From Companilactobacillus nodensis DSM 19682 = JCM 14932 = NBRC 107160 (GTDB lineage Bacteria > Bacillota > Bacilli > Lactobacillales > Lactobacillaceae), in NCBI RefSeq assembly GCF_000615905.1, contig NZ_BAMN01000001.1, forward strand, positions 186,001-250,000: a stretch of 64,000 nucleotides of DNA. Reading direction: 5' to 3'. Shown piece by piece: positions 18,761 through 27,510 of this stretch. Every line of letters starts with the position of its first letter. The first letter of the stretch is position 1. The position numbers and the translations under genes are program-made. The notes beneath the pieces are model-generated. The model saw only the letters and a list, made by a program, of their open reading frames with translations, was not told the DNA's origin and did not search any database.

Positions 18761-19234
18761 ATGGCAAAAGTTGAAAGTTTTACATTGGATCACACAAAGG
18801 TTAAGGCACCATACGTCAGATTGATTACTGAAGAACATGGAGCAAAGGGTGATGCTATTTCGAATTATGACTTGCGTCTAGTTCAACCAAATGAAAATGC
18901 TATTCCAACTGCTGGATTACATACTATTGAACATCTATTAGCTGGCTTGTTGAGAGACCGCCTTGATGGCGTAATCGATTGTTCACCATTCGATTGTCGC
19001 ACAGGATTTCACTTGATCACATGGGGTGAACACTCAACGACCGAAGTTGCGGAAGCTTTGAAGGGTGCACTCGATGACATTGCTAACAAGGTTGAATGGA
19101 AGGATGTTCAAGGCACTGACAAGTACAGCTGTGGTAACTACCGTGATCACTCATTGTTCTCAGCTAAGGAATGGTCGAAGAAGATTCTTGAAGAAGGAAT
19201 CAGTAATGATCCATACGAAAGACACGTAATTTAG
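18761..19234 (+). CDS. luxS: S-ribosylhomocysteine lyase (LuxS)
   Basis: 157-residue metalloenzyme that cleaves S-ribosylhomocysteine to homocysteine and the AI-2 precursor DPD. Metal ligands are visible: HTIEH (His residues of HxxEH, about residue 54) and the Cys of [10 protein letters not shown] (about residue 126). Also present is the active-site Cys region FDCRTGF. AAGGAGAAA precedes the ATG. It follows metQ by 80 bases with only a repeat between, so readthrough from the Met T-box transcript is possible. It would return homocysteine for methionine synthesis. Confidence 0.95.
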   Translation: MAKVESFTLDHTKVKAPYVRLITEEHGAKGDAISNYDLRLVQPNENAIPTAGLHTIEHLLAGLLRDRLDGVIDCSPFDCRTGFHLITWGEHSTTEVAEALKGALDDIANKVEWKDVQGTDKYSCGNYRDHSLFSAKEWSKKILEEGISNDPYERHVI

Positions 19235-19255
19235 TTATAAGAAGGAGTCGAGTTC

Positions 19256-20032
19256 ATGAGTTTATTTGAAGAATTAACAGACAAAGTAGTATTGGTCACT
19301 GGGGGACATCAAGGAATTGGAGAAGCAGTTGCGAAGACTTTTTTGAATGAAAATTCAGTCGTTATTTGTGCCGATTTGGCTTTTGACAATAACGATATCG
19401 CCAAAGAATCAGAACAATTGTATAAGATTCATCTTGATGTCAGTGATGAAGATAGTGTTGAAAATCTTACAGCTCAACTTATCGCCAATAATTTGATACC
19501 GAATGTGCTGGTCAATGTGGCCGGGATATCGACAATGAATTATTTGATTGAGAGTAAGACGAGTGACTTCGATAAGACGATTGCTGTGAATACGCGAGGA
19601 ACATATTTGATCACCAAGTATATCGTCAATGAAATGGTCAAGGCCAAGCGACCAGGAAAGGTTGTCTTGATAGCATCTCAAGCAGGTAAAAATGGCTATC
19701 GAGCAATGTCTGCCTATGTTGCATCCAAGCACGCCGTGTTGGGATTAACGAAGACCTTGGCAATCGAAGTAGCTCACGACCGAATCAACGTCAATGCAGT
19801 TTGTCCAGGAATCGTTGAAACTTCAATGAAACATCGTGAACGAAAAGACGGTGCTGAAATTCGTGGACTAACACCAGATGACATTGAACAAGAAGATAAC
19901 AGCCAAGTTCCCTTAGGGAGAACTGGTCAGCCGCAGGACGTTGCGAATGTTGTTTTGTTCTTATCGAGCCACTTGTCAGATTATATGACTGGTCAGGGGA
20001 TTAATGTTACTGGTGGAATGACTATGAATTAA
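19256..20032 (+). CDS. Short-chain dehydrogenase/reductase
   Basis: 258-residue classical SDR. The NAD(P)-binding motif TGGHQGIG is near the N-terminus, NVAGIS corresponds to NNAG, and the catalytic Ser (IASQAG), Tyr and Lys (YVASK) are in place. The PG motif CPGIVET follows. An acidic residue at the end of the second strand (CADLAF) suggests NAD preference. The substrate cannot be assigned; acetoin/butanediol or sugar-alcohol dehydrogenases are the closest-looking groups. AAGGAG lies 22 bases after luxS, so the two are probably cotranscribed. Confidence 0.8.
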   Translation: MSLFEELTDKVVLVTGGHQGIGEAVAKTFLNENSVVICADLAFDNNDIAKESEQLYKIHLDVSDEDSVENLTAQLIANNLIPNVLVNVAGISTMNYLIESKTSDFDKTIAVNTRGTYLITKYIVNEMVKAKRPGKVVLIASQAGKNGYRAMSAYVASKHAVLGLTKTLAIEVAHDRINVNAVCPGIVETSMKHRERKDGAEIRGLTPDDIEQEDNSQVPLGRTGQPQDVANVVLFLSSHLSDYMTGQGINVTGGMTMN

Positions 20033-20150
20033 GAGAGTGGAAGAAGGCGGTCAGACCTTGAGCATTACCTAGGTTAACGAAGGTGCCAACGTAGTTGGTG
20101 CATTTGTTAAGCGTAGTAAGCGTAGAGGTTTGCCCTTCTGCAACTCATTT
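20033..20150 (+). repeat. Interspersed structured repeat, long copy C
   Basis: Starts at the SDR stop. Outer arms GAGT/ACTC; variable arms AGAAGG (20042-20047) and CCTTCT (20134-20139) are perfectly complementary. The core is GCATTACCTAGG, with AACGAA/TTTGTT enclosing CCAAC-GTA-GTTGG, then CGTAGTAAGCG. Confidence 0.8.
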
Positions 20151-20184
20151 TGAAAAACGAACAATATAATAGAAGAAACAAGAA

Positions 20185-20214
20185 AAGAAGTTATCGCTTG
20201 GTAGCTTCTTTTTT
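20185..20214 (+). terminator. Terminator after the luxS-SDR unit
   Basis: GAAGTTA and TAGCTTC arms with an 8-base loop and a run of T. Confidence 0.75.
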
Positions 20215-20278
20215 GCGTATTGTTAGGTTTATATCATGTAGAATGTTACTTTGTGAGTACAAAAGGATGGGTGAAATA

Positions 20279-20500
20279 ATGAAAACTATTAAGCAGGATA
20301 AGTCAGTGATTTTAAGAATTCCAGAGCAATTTAATATTCCAGAAAACATTGAATATACATTAATGAAAGAATCAGATGGAACACTTATTTTTAAGCCTCA
20401 AGGTGAGAATATATTTGAAAGTAGTGGTAATGAACACGCTGATTTACGACCAGATAAAAATCATTTACCAAATAATATTGTTGGACGTGAATTAATATAA
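20279..20500 (+). CDS. MazE/AbrB-type antitoxin, apparently orphan
   Basis: 73-residue protein: MKTIKQDKSVILRIPEQFNI, ending the first half with GTLIFKPQG, matches the swapped-hairpin SpoVT/AbrB DNA-binding fold of MazE/PemI antitoxins. The acidic/amide-rich C-terminal half would bind the toxin. No MazF-like gene follows: the next 180 bases are noncoding and lead to a surface protein operon. It may be an orphan left from a lost toxin, or act in trans. AAAGGA lies upstream; an in-frame ATG 12 bases earlier is possible. Confidence 0.65.
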   Translation: MKTIKQDKSVILRIPEQFNIPENIEYTLMKESDGTLIFKPQGENIFESSGNEHADLRPDKNHLPNNIVGRELI

Positions 20501-20598
20501 ATTTTAATGAAAATGGCTTCAAAAGCATAAAATTAGGGTTTATTTACTGTATATATATTTTTGGAATATTTATTATTCCTGAATATGGACGATATGTA

Positions 20599-20627
20599 TT
20601 GACGTAGTGAAAACGCTGTTATATTCT
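20599..20627 (+). promoter_or_regulatory. Promoter of the NEAT/heme uptake operon
   Basis: TTGACG (20599-20604), 17-base spacer, TATTCT (20622-20627). A hairpin TTTATCG (20637-20643)/CGATAAA (20656-20662) follows in the 5' UTR. No clear Fur box recognised. Confidence 0.55.
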
Positions 20628-20689
20628 TAAATTACATTTATCGATATTAAAAAAGCGATAAACTTCGATTTGATAGGGGAGATTAAATT

Positions 20690-22452
20690 ATGAAGTATAA
20701 AGGAATAACACTATTTAGTGCGGCGTTGATTCTGATGGGGAGTGTCGGCACTGCCACTGGTTATATTGCTGACCATCCTACTGAAGTTAGTGCAGCTGGA
20801 GTTGATACATCTAGCATTAGTAGTTTATTGAACAGTTTAAGTAGCTTGTTAGGGGCTGGTACAACCGTAAAAAGTGAAGCAGTATCGTCTTCTAATGATA
20901 ATTCAGCTGCAGATATACAAACTCAAACTGTAAATTATGAAGTTTTGGATCATAGTAATACTGATGAAGATGTACCACCAATGGCTGGAGCAGGTTTTTT
21001 TACTAATGAATCAGTTATTACTAAGAATTCAGATGGCGGTTTTGATGTTCAAGTGATTGTAACTGGAACAGGTGTATCAAAAATTACGGTTACTAAGATT
21101 AACGGAGTTGCGCCGATAAAGATTGATCCATCAAACGGTGGGAATACACTTCAAACGCATTTCGAAATTGATAAACTAGACGATTTAAAGAATTCAAGAG
21201 TACCTTATACCATTAATATGGGGGGAAAGTTTGAGCAGACAGTTGATTTGAAATATGATGCAGATGGTATAACTAGTGCAGAAAAAGTATTTCAAAATGA
21301 TGACACTAATAATGATAAGAATTCCACAGATGATAAAGTTACAGAACTTCAAAACAATCTGGATGGCATTTCTGACCAAAAAGATGCTCTAGAAACAGCA
21401 AATGAAAAATTAGATCAAAGCATCGCCGATCTACAAACAAAATTAGCTCAACTAAAGAAAGACAGCGCCGATTCACCAGCAGCACAAAAAATTATTACTG
21501 ACGTTTCAGATCAAATTAGTAAGCTACAAAATAATAAAAAAGAAATTGATGGTTTGATTTCTCAACTCAAAACTAAGATTGATACCATTAAAACTGATTT
21601 GAAGAATGCAAAGGGTGCTAAAGATGCTGTAAAGGAAGCTGAAATAGAAAAGATTCAAACAGCAATAGATTCAGCTAAGACAGTCAAAAATAATATTGAT
21701 TCTAAAGTTGATACTTTGAAGTCAGGTATTAAAGCACTAGCTACAACTATTCAACAAAAAATTGCTGACGCAAATGCTACAAAACCACTTGATGTTGATG
21801 ACGAAACTGACAGTGATGCATCAGATAAAATTACAGGTGAATACAAGGTCCCTTATGTTGTAGATAAAACTGGTACGAATACTGCATCGTTATCATCACA
21901 ATACTTTACTAAGACGGCTTTTGTAACTAAGAATACAGATGGAAGTGGATTTACCGTTGAGGTACAAATGCAATATCAAAAGGCATTTACTGAAGATGGC
22001 GTTAAGATTACAGCGTTAATGGTAAAGCACTTGATCAAAGTACAGTTACAACAACATCTGATGACAATAACTATTTAAAGAGCTTCAAATTTAATATTGG
22101 TGACTTATCAGAATTGAACTCTGCAATTCCAGTTAAGATGGATTTGAATATTCCCAACGCTATTACAGCAACTGAATCGGCTGACCTAGTATTTGATACA
22201 TCTAAGTTACCAATTACTGATCCTAAGAATAACGGTAATGGCCAAGTTCTAGGTTCAGGTAACAATACTGGAACGGGAACTCCATCAACACCAACCAACA
22301 CTTCAACAAGTGGCGCAACAGGCTCATCGACTGGCACACTACCACAAACAGACGCTAAAGGTTTACCAGTATACATCATGTACGCAGGTTTCATCATTCT
22401 AGCTGTTACATTAGCTGGCGCTGGTAAAGTAAAGTTCACAGGTAAAAAATAA
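20690..22452 (+). CDS. LPxTG-anchored surface protein with two NEAT-like domains (frameshifted)
   Basis: After correction, 587 residues. Signal peptide to about AAG (residue 37); NEAT-like domain 1 (FFTNESVITKNSDGGFDVQV, about 95-210); a long coiled coil of Leu/Lys/Asp heptads (about 220-370); NEAT-like domain 2 (YFTKTAFVTKNTDGSGFTVE); a Pro/Thr/Ser linker; sorting signal LPQTD, hydrophobic helix and basic tail. The frame breaks at about 22017: one extra A (TTAATGG to TTAAATGG) gives KITALNGKALDQS, parallel to KITVTKINGVAPIK in domain 1. Likely heme capture at the wall. The stop overlaps the next start (TAATG). Confidence 0.8.
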
Positions 22453-23252
22453 TGAAGAAGATAGGGTATTTAATTTTTGCCAGTCTAATGTTTTTTATTG
22501 TGGCACTGTTTAATAGCCTTCAACTAACGGCAGATGCCGCAACTATCAACTTCAGCGCTTTGAAGTCGGGAACGAGCGATACTAGTTACGCCGATGCCTA
22601 TATGGTCAAACCGGCACAACTCAATATCGTTAATAATAAGTACCAGGTCACCTATACGATTAAGACGCAAAAGGCGTTGGGTAAGTACCCGGTACAAGTT
22701 AAGTCGATGAATGTTAATACCACGGGGATCAAGAATTATGAAGATGGTGGTAATTATTATTCAGCAATCACATTTGAATCTGACCAATTGTCAAATGTCA
22801 CTGGTACAATGACGATTAATGTTGATTCGTACAATATCCATGCGACCCATACTTTTACTTTGAAGTTCTTCAATATTCCTAGTTTGAGTAGTAGTGGTTC
22901 CGCACCATCAGCTTCTTCCAACAATAATGATGGTGGACAAAACACACCGGCGGCTGATGCTGGACAAGCTGATAACGGCGACAATGGTGGGAACTCCGCT
23001 GATAGTAACGCTGATAACAGTGCAGCTGATAATGGCGAACGATCCGTTACGATCGGCAAACCTAAGAAGCTAAGTCATGATACCAAGAAAAAAGCTTCAG
23101 CTAAGAAATCAGATAGTAAAACCAAAGCTATTGAGAAAAAAGACAAGAAAAATAAAACGAATCATATCAACATTCCAAGAATTACAGCAATCACGACCGT
23201 AGTGGCATTGGTTGCAGGCGGAGGATATTTTGCAACGAAGAAATTCTTCTAA
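22452..23252 (+). CDS. Membrane-anchored NEAT-domain heme-binding protein
   Basis: 266 residues. Signal peptide (YLIFASLMFFIVALFNSL, cleavage near ADA); one NEAT domain at about 40-150 with YMVKPAQLNIVNNKYQVTYTI, the classic start of the heme-binding fold; an Asn/Asp/Ala-rich spacer; a Lys-rich stretch; then a C-terminal helix TAITTVVALVAGGGYF with basic end. No LPxTG or NPQTN sorting motif is seen, so it is probably held by the helix. It sits between the wall protein and the ABC importer and could pass heme to the binding protein encoded next. Confidence 0.8.
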   Translation: MKKIGYLIFASLMFFIVALFNSLQLTADAATINFSALKSGTSDTSYADAYMVKPAQLNIVNNKYQVTYTIKTQKALGKYPVQVKSMNVNTTGIKNYEDGGNYYSAITFESDQLSNVTGTMTINVDSYNIHATHTFTLKFFNIPSLSSSGSAPSASSNNNDGGQNTPAADAGQADNGDNGGNSADSNADNSAADNGERSVTIGKPKKLSHDTKKKASAKKSDSKTKAIEKKDKKNKTNHINIPRITAITTVVALVAGGGYFATKKFF

Positions 23253-24113
23253 AAAAATAATCTTCGTCTTTTTTCTTTGGTTGATCAGTATTATCGCAAT
23301 ATTTTTCTTGCATGATTTATCAGTCAATCAAGCCAAACAAAGTGGTTCAGTTGTAATGACGACCGATGCGCTGACTTGGATGGCGGATGAATTACATATG
23401 GACTTAAAGGGGATGCCGAGTTCAGAGTATCCCTTGCCTAAGAATTACAAGGACGTTGAACGAGTGGGGACACCGAATGCTCCTAGTATGGAAAAAATCA
23501 AAAAGCTGAATGCAGATTCGGTTTATTCAGTGACTACGCTCAAGGATATGCAGGGGGACAGTTATAAGGCGAATGACATCAATGTTAAGTATGTTAATTT
23601 GCAGACGGTCGCAGATTGAAGAAGTCGATGAATATGCTGGCGAAGAAGTACCATAAGGAAACTTATGCACAGGCGTTCATTGATAAGTTGGATAAACGTC
23701 AAACGTCGATTGAACAAGAGAATAAGAATCGTCCTCGTCAACGGGTCTTGGTCTTGTTTGGAATGCCCGGTGGTAGTTACTTACAAGCTACTAGTAATTC
23801 TTATATTGGATCGCTAGTTGAGATCACCAATAACAAGGTGATCGAACCGAAGAATTCCCATGGTGAATATATTTCTGTCAATATGGAAGAGATTCAAAAG
23901 TCCAAACCGGAGATCGTTATTTGTTTAGCACATGCGATGCCTGAGACGGTGGAAAAGTCATTTAAGCAAGAGTTCTCCAATAAGATGTGGCAGTCATTAC
24001 CAGCGTTTCAGAATAAGAAGGTTTATTACCTGAGAGAACCGACTTATTCATCTACTGCCAATATGAATGTTATTAAAGCGATGAATGGGATTGATAAAAT
24101 TGTCAATAAGTAA
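23230..24113 (+). CDS. IsdE-like heme-binding protein of the ABC importer (frameshifted)
   Basis: Class III binding protein: VVMTTDALTWMADELHM, then LVLFGMPGGSYLQAT and PEIVICLAHAMPETV. The frame is broken at about 23616; one extra T gives VADLKKSMNMLAKKY and 294 residues. TTG 23230 has GGAGG at 23220-23224 and overlaps the upstream gene end. Instead of a lipobox Cys, the N-terminus is a simple hydrophobic helix (IIFVFFLWLISIIAIFFL), so it is probably membrane-tethered. Met in LFGMPGG and His in CLAHAM are candidate heme ligands; this is inference. Confidence 0.75.
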
Positions 24114-25062
24114 GCAGAGTAAGTTTAATAAGTTTTTGTTCTTCAATATTATTGTCTTATTAATATTTGTCTTCTTGAATATTTTCTCAGGCGACAATAG
24201 TATGGTAAACGTCTTTAATATTCAAACGAGTGATTATCCAATTCTCCAGTTGCGAATCAGCCGAACGATGGTCGCGTTATTTACTGGTGGTCTGATCAGT
24301 ATTGCCGGCTTGTTCTTGCAGCTGATATTTCGTAATAATTTGGTCGATCCGGGATTAGTTGGATTGACTTCTAGTACGAGTTTCTTTAAGAATCTTTTGG
24401 CAATCTTTTTACCAGCATTCTTAGGCTCGAACATTATCTACGGGGCTGTGGGATCGTTCATCTTGGTCGCTATTTTGATTTGGTTGAAGTCGAAGAACAT
24501 TGGGCCGACACGTTTTGTCTTGTTCGGTGTTTGTCTAACGGTGTTCTTCATCAGTTTGAATCAGGTGATGAGTTACATTACACACGCCGACAATTCGATT
24601 TTTTCAGGCTTCAATCTAGTCAGTCCTGACGTGACTTATTTGATGGTGATTCTCGGTGGTGTCTTGTTGTCAGTCTTGGTCTTGTTCGACAAGTACATCC
24701 CTTATTATTCATTCAATGACAATAAGATCACCGAATTAGGGATTGATATTAAAAAAATAAATATTTATATTCTCGTTCTCATAAGTATTATTATTGCGAC
24801 GATTGTTGGTATCGTGGGTGAATTCCTCTTTATCGGAATCGTTATTCCCAATATCGTTAAGTCGATCAATGGCACTAAGACGGAGAATTATTTCTTCGAT
24901 ACGGTTTTATTAGGTGCTAACTTGATGCTTACCTCTGATTTTATTGGTCGCAATCTGTTCTTCCCAGTCGAAGTCCCAGCCGGATTGATCTGTAGTTTGA
25001 TCTGTGCACCGATCCTATTTTATTTTGTATTGAGAGGTAGCCATGGAAGCAAGGAATATTAG
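24085..25062 (+). CDS. FecCD-family ABC permease, probable heme importer
   Basis: 325 residues with about nine to ten membrane helices. Visible FecCD features: LRISRTMVALFTGGLISIAGLFLQ near the N-terminus, NNLVDPGLVGLTS, and GEFLFIGIVIPNIVKS, the ATPase-coupling region. It overlaps the binding protein gene by 29 bases and the ATPase gene by 20. ATG 24085 lacks a strong ribosome site, so coupling to the upstream gene is likely; an in-frame TTG at 24100 is an alternative start. Partner of the adjacent ATPase. Confidence 0.85.
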   Translation: MGLIKLSISKQSKFNKFLFFNIIVLLIFVFLNIFSGDNSMVNVFNIQTSDYPILQLRISRTMVALFTGGLISIAGLFLQLIFRNNLVDPGLVGLTSSTSFFKNLLAIFLPAFLGSNIIYGAVGSFILVAILIWLKSKNIGPTRFVLFGVCLTVFFISLNQVMSYITHADNSIFSGFNLVSPDVTYLMVILGGVLLSVLVLFDKYIPYYSFNDNKITELGIDIKKINIYILVLISIIIATIVGIVGEFLFIGIVIPNIVKSINGTKTENYFFDTVLLGANLMLTSDFIGRNLFFPVEVPAGLICSLICAPILFYFVLRGSHGSKEY

Positions 25063-25762
25063 TTATTCATATGATGATAATTTAATAATAAATAATTTGT
25101 CAGTGGCACTCCCAGAACGTGGTGTGACGTCACTGATCGGTCCTAACGGTAGTGGTAAGAGTACCTTGTTGAAGATTATGACGGGGCAGATTCAAGACTA
25201 CAAAGGGCAAGTTTCATATCGTAACACTGACTTCTTGAGTATGCCGATTAAGCAGCGTTCACAACTGGTGTCGTACTTCAATCAGCGTGAACGTGTCTAT
25301 GGCTTGATCAGTGTGCGGTCGATCCTTGATATGAGTAATCAGCAGAATATCGATTACATGGAATTCGTGAATTACTTTGGCTTAGCTGACAAGTTGGATG
25401 AATCCTTCAACAATCTATCTGGTGGGCAGCAACAAGTTCTATTAGTCTTATCAGTCTTAATTGAGAATACTAACTATGTCTTTTTGGATGAACCGTTCAA
25501 CAATCTTGATCCATTGTACAAGGCGAAGCTGGTCAATTTAATTCGCTTCCGAAAACAATATCAGTCATTCTTCATTGTTGATCATGACATTGATACGTTA
25601 GCAATGTTGTCAGACTGGGTTTTGTTATACAAGAATGGGATGATCGTCAATGGTGGTGATCCGTCGATTCTTGATAGTCGGAATCTGGGTTATGTATTCA
25701 ATACTAATTTTCAGACTTATTTTGATGGAACTGGTCACAAGCGATTAGTTCAGTATTTTTAA
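25043..25762 (+). CDS. FecE-type ABC ATPase, probable heme importer
   Basis: 239 residues. Walker A GPNGSGKST, Q-loop YFNQR, signature LSGGQQQ, Walker B YVFLDEPFNNLD and H-loop VDHD are all intact. The signature is followed by VLLVLSVLIENT, as in siderophore/heme importers. Last gene of the five-gene NEAT locus, closed by the terminator at 25770. Confidence 0.88.
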   Translation: MEARNISYSYDDNLIINNLSVALPERGVTSLIGPNGSGKSTLLKIMTGQIQDYKGQVSYRNTDFLSMPIKQRSQLVSYFNQRERVYGLISVRSILDMSNQQNIDYMEFVNYFGLADKLDESFNNLSGGQQQVLLVLSVLIENTNYVFLDEPFNNLDPLYKAKLVNLIRFRKQYQSFFIVDHDIDTLAMLSDWVLLYKNGMIVNGGDPSILDSRNLGYVFNTNFQTYFDGTGHKRLVQYF

Positions 25763-25769
25763 ACAAGGG

Positions 25770-25800
25770 AGTGTGCATAACTTGCACGCTTTTTTTATTT
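25770..25800 (+). terminator. Terminator of the heme uptake operon
   Basis: AGTGTGCA and TGCACGCT arms (one wobble) with an AACT-type loop and seven T. Confidence 0.85.
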
Positions 25801-25831
25801 TTCACGTAATTTAGTTTAAGAGGTGAAGAAT

Positions 25832-26698
25832 ATGTATGCGGCACTTAATCAAGATAAGCGACTGACTAATGCAGTTGAGAGTAATTTCGAAGATAAATAT
25901 TTTTGTGTAAAATGTGAGCGACCGGTGATTCTGATCAAGAATGATAACAATGCTTTTTTTAAGCATGAGACGGCGAATCACAATGAGGAGAATGAACGTG
26001 ATATTCACAAGAAGGGTAAGGAGCTGATTGTCGATGCATTGAAGATTCTCGGATATCAAAATATTGAGTCGGAGTATTATTTGAAGACGATCAAGCAGCG
26101 GCCAGATATCTTCATCAATCGCAAGACAATTATTGAATATCAGTGTGCCAAGATCAATGTGGATAAGCTGTCGAGTCGGGTCGAAAGTTACCATGCGTTG
26201 AAAATCCCAAATATTTGGATATTAGGCGGTGAATACTTGTCTAATAAAATTGACCGGGCACACCTGAAGTTCATCTCATATCGCAAACCATGGGGGTTCT
26301 ACTTGATTATGTTGGATTCAGAGCATGAACAAATAAATTTGTTTTACAGTATAAAATTATTTGGGCCATTTAATAAAATTAGATATAAGCAAAAATCCTT
26401 TTTGATCGAGGATATTCAGCAGTTGTTAGAGTTCAAGGCTAATTTGAATCAATCTATCTCATTAGAGATCAATCCGTATCAATTGGATAAGATTCGAAAA
26501 CTCAAAGGTAAGAAGGCTGATGCATTGAAATTAAAATTCTATCAATCTAACAAGCAGACGGTAGAAGATTTTTTGAAGCAAAAAAAATTCGGCTCACTCA
26601 AGCCGATTTATCAGAATCATCAGTGGAAATTGATTTGTGGGGAGCAGCCGGAATACTTGCGCCAGCCGTTTTTGCGGACAAAAAAAGAAGATAACTAA
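25832..26698 (+). CDS. coiA: CoiA-like competence protein
   Basis: 288 residues. An N-terminal zinc-type pair CVKCERP, then the helical HKKGKELIVDALK region, and a nuclease-like core with RPDIFINRKTIIEYQCAKI (PD-(D/E)XK pattern as in the competence family). CoiA is needed for recombination of incoming DNA in streptococci. AGAGGTG fits ATG 25832; an in-frame GTG lies at 25823. In related genomes it follows mecA directly; here a 10-kb accessory block separates them. With comFA, comFC, cinA and recA it suggests at least remnants of a competence pathway. Confidence 0.85.
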   Translation: MYAALNQDKRLTNAVESNFEDKYFCVKCERPVILIKNDNNAFFKHETANHNEENERDIHKKGKELIVDALKILGYQNIESEYYLKTIKQRPDIFINRKTIIEYQCAKINVDKLSSRVESYHALKIPNIWILGGEYLSNKIDRAHLKFISYRKPWGFYLIMLDSEHEQINLFYSIKLFGPFNKIRYKQKSFLIEDIQQLLEFKANLNQSISLEINPYQLDKIRKLKGKKADALKLKFYQSNKQTVEDFLKQKKFGSLKPIYQNHQWKLICGEQPEYLRQPFLRTKKEDN

Positions 26699-26710
26699 TT
26701 GTTATCTTCT
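26686..26710 (-). terminator. Hairpin overlapping both ends of coiA and spxH
   Basis: Perfect 10-bp arms AGAAGATAAC (26686-26695) and GTTATCTTCT (26701-26710) with loop TAATT. It includes the coiA stop and the spxH stop. The A-run at 26681-26686 gives a U-tract only on the minus strand, so it mainly terminates spxH. Confidence 0.75.
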
Positions 26711-27352
26711 GAATTGGTCAATACTTACGACAGTACTGTTATTGATATAAGCTGGTTTAACTTGTGGCATCGTTGATTCAAGCATCATTGTTAAGTTGTG
26801 ATTGATGACTTCTTCCGATGTCTTGCTCCCAAAGTCGTTGATCATGAGACCTGGTTTATCAGGATGTTCATTATCGAAGATGACGATAGTTGGGGCTTTT
26901 TCGATATGCATTTCCTTAGATAACTGTTTGTCTCGTTTGATTCCAAGTTCAACACATTCGCTATTTTTTTCAGTCATTATGGATTTGTAGTCCAAGCCAC
27001 TGTTTACGATAGCTGTTTTAACAGTTTCATCATTAAAAGGATTATCCTGGATGTTGATCTGTTCTTGTAAGTTCATTAAAAAGTTACGAGCCTTTTTATT
27101 TCCTTGACACGATGCGGCTTTGTATAAGCGAGCTGCTTCTTCTACTTCTTGTGTAGCTTTAGCACGTTGTTCCAAGTCGCATAACTTATAACCTTGTAAT
27201 TGAATGTATTCATTGATTGTTTCCATGTTAAAATTTGTAACAAAATGATATTGTGTTTCAATTTCGTGTTTTCTTGTGAAGTCAATAATTGATTGTTCGA
27301 CCTTTAGGCAATACGAACATACGGGATTTATATAAATAAATACTTCCCACAT
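26702..27352 (-). CDS. spxH: SpxH (YjbH), DsbA-family adaptor for Spx degradation
   Basis: 216 residues with thioredoxin-like fold: MWEVFIYINPVCSYCLKVE carries a CxxC near residue 12, a helical insert follows, and the cis-Pro loop is KAPTIVIF. YjbH/SpxH proteins bind Spx and hand it to ClpXP. GGAGGG lies within the longer open frame (ATG 27367) and is spaced for ATG 27352, so the shorter form is preferred. It is convergent with coiA and divergent from relQ. Spx and MecA are encoded in the same window. Confidence 0.85.
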   Translation of the reverse strand: MWEVFIYINPVCSYCLKVEQSIIDFTRKHEIETQYHFVTNFNMETINEYIQLQGYKLCDLEQRAKATQEVEEAARLYKAASCQGNKKARNFLMNLQEQINIQDNPFNDETVKTAIVNSGLDYKSIMTEKNSECVELGIKRDKQLSKEMHIEKAPTIVIFDNEHPDKPGLMINDFGSKTSEEVINHNLTMMLESTMPQVKPAYINNSTVVSIDQFRR

Positions 27353-27438
27353 TTTGATTCCCTCCATCTCTTTAGCATAGTCATTCTAACAGCAATATTA
27401 TAAAAGGTAAAATTTTTAACTCACGAGTCTATTTTTTT

Positions 27439-27478
27439 CGTAATTTTCTCATTATAGTGCAACTCACTCGGAATTACG
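27439..27478. repeat. Inverted repeat in the spxH-relQ intergenic region
   Basis: CGTAATT (27439-27445) and AATTACG (27472-27478), 7-bp perfect arms 26 bases apart, about 35 bases before the relQ start. Possible operator; no protein can be named. Confidence 0.35.
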
Positions 27479-27510
27479 ATATATTAAATAAGGAAGTAAG
27501 TGGGGTTATC

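Noticed and set aside
22757-23059. 100-codon minus-strand frame opposite the NEAT protein linker
   Set aside because: Shadow of the repetitive Asn/Asp/Ala-rich coding region, no ribosome site.
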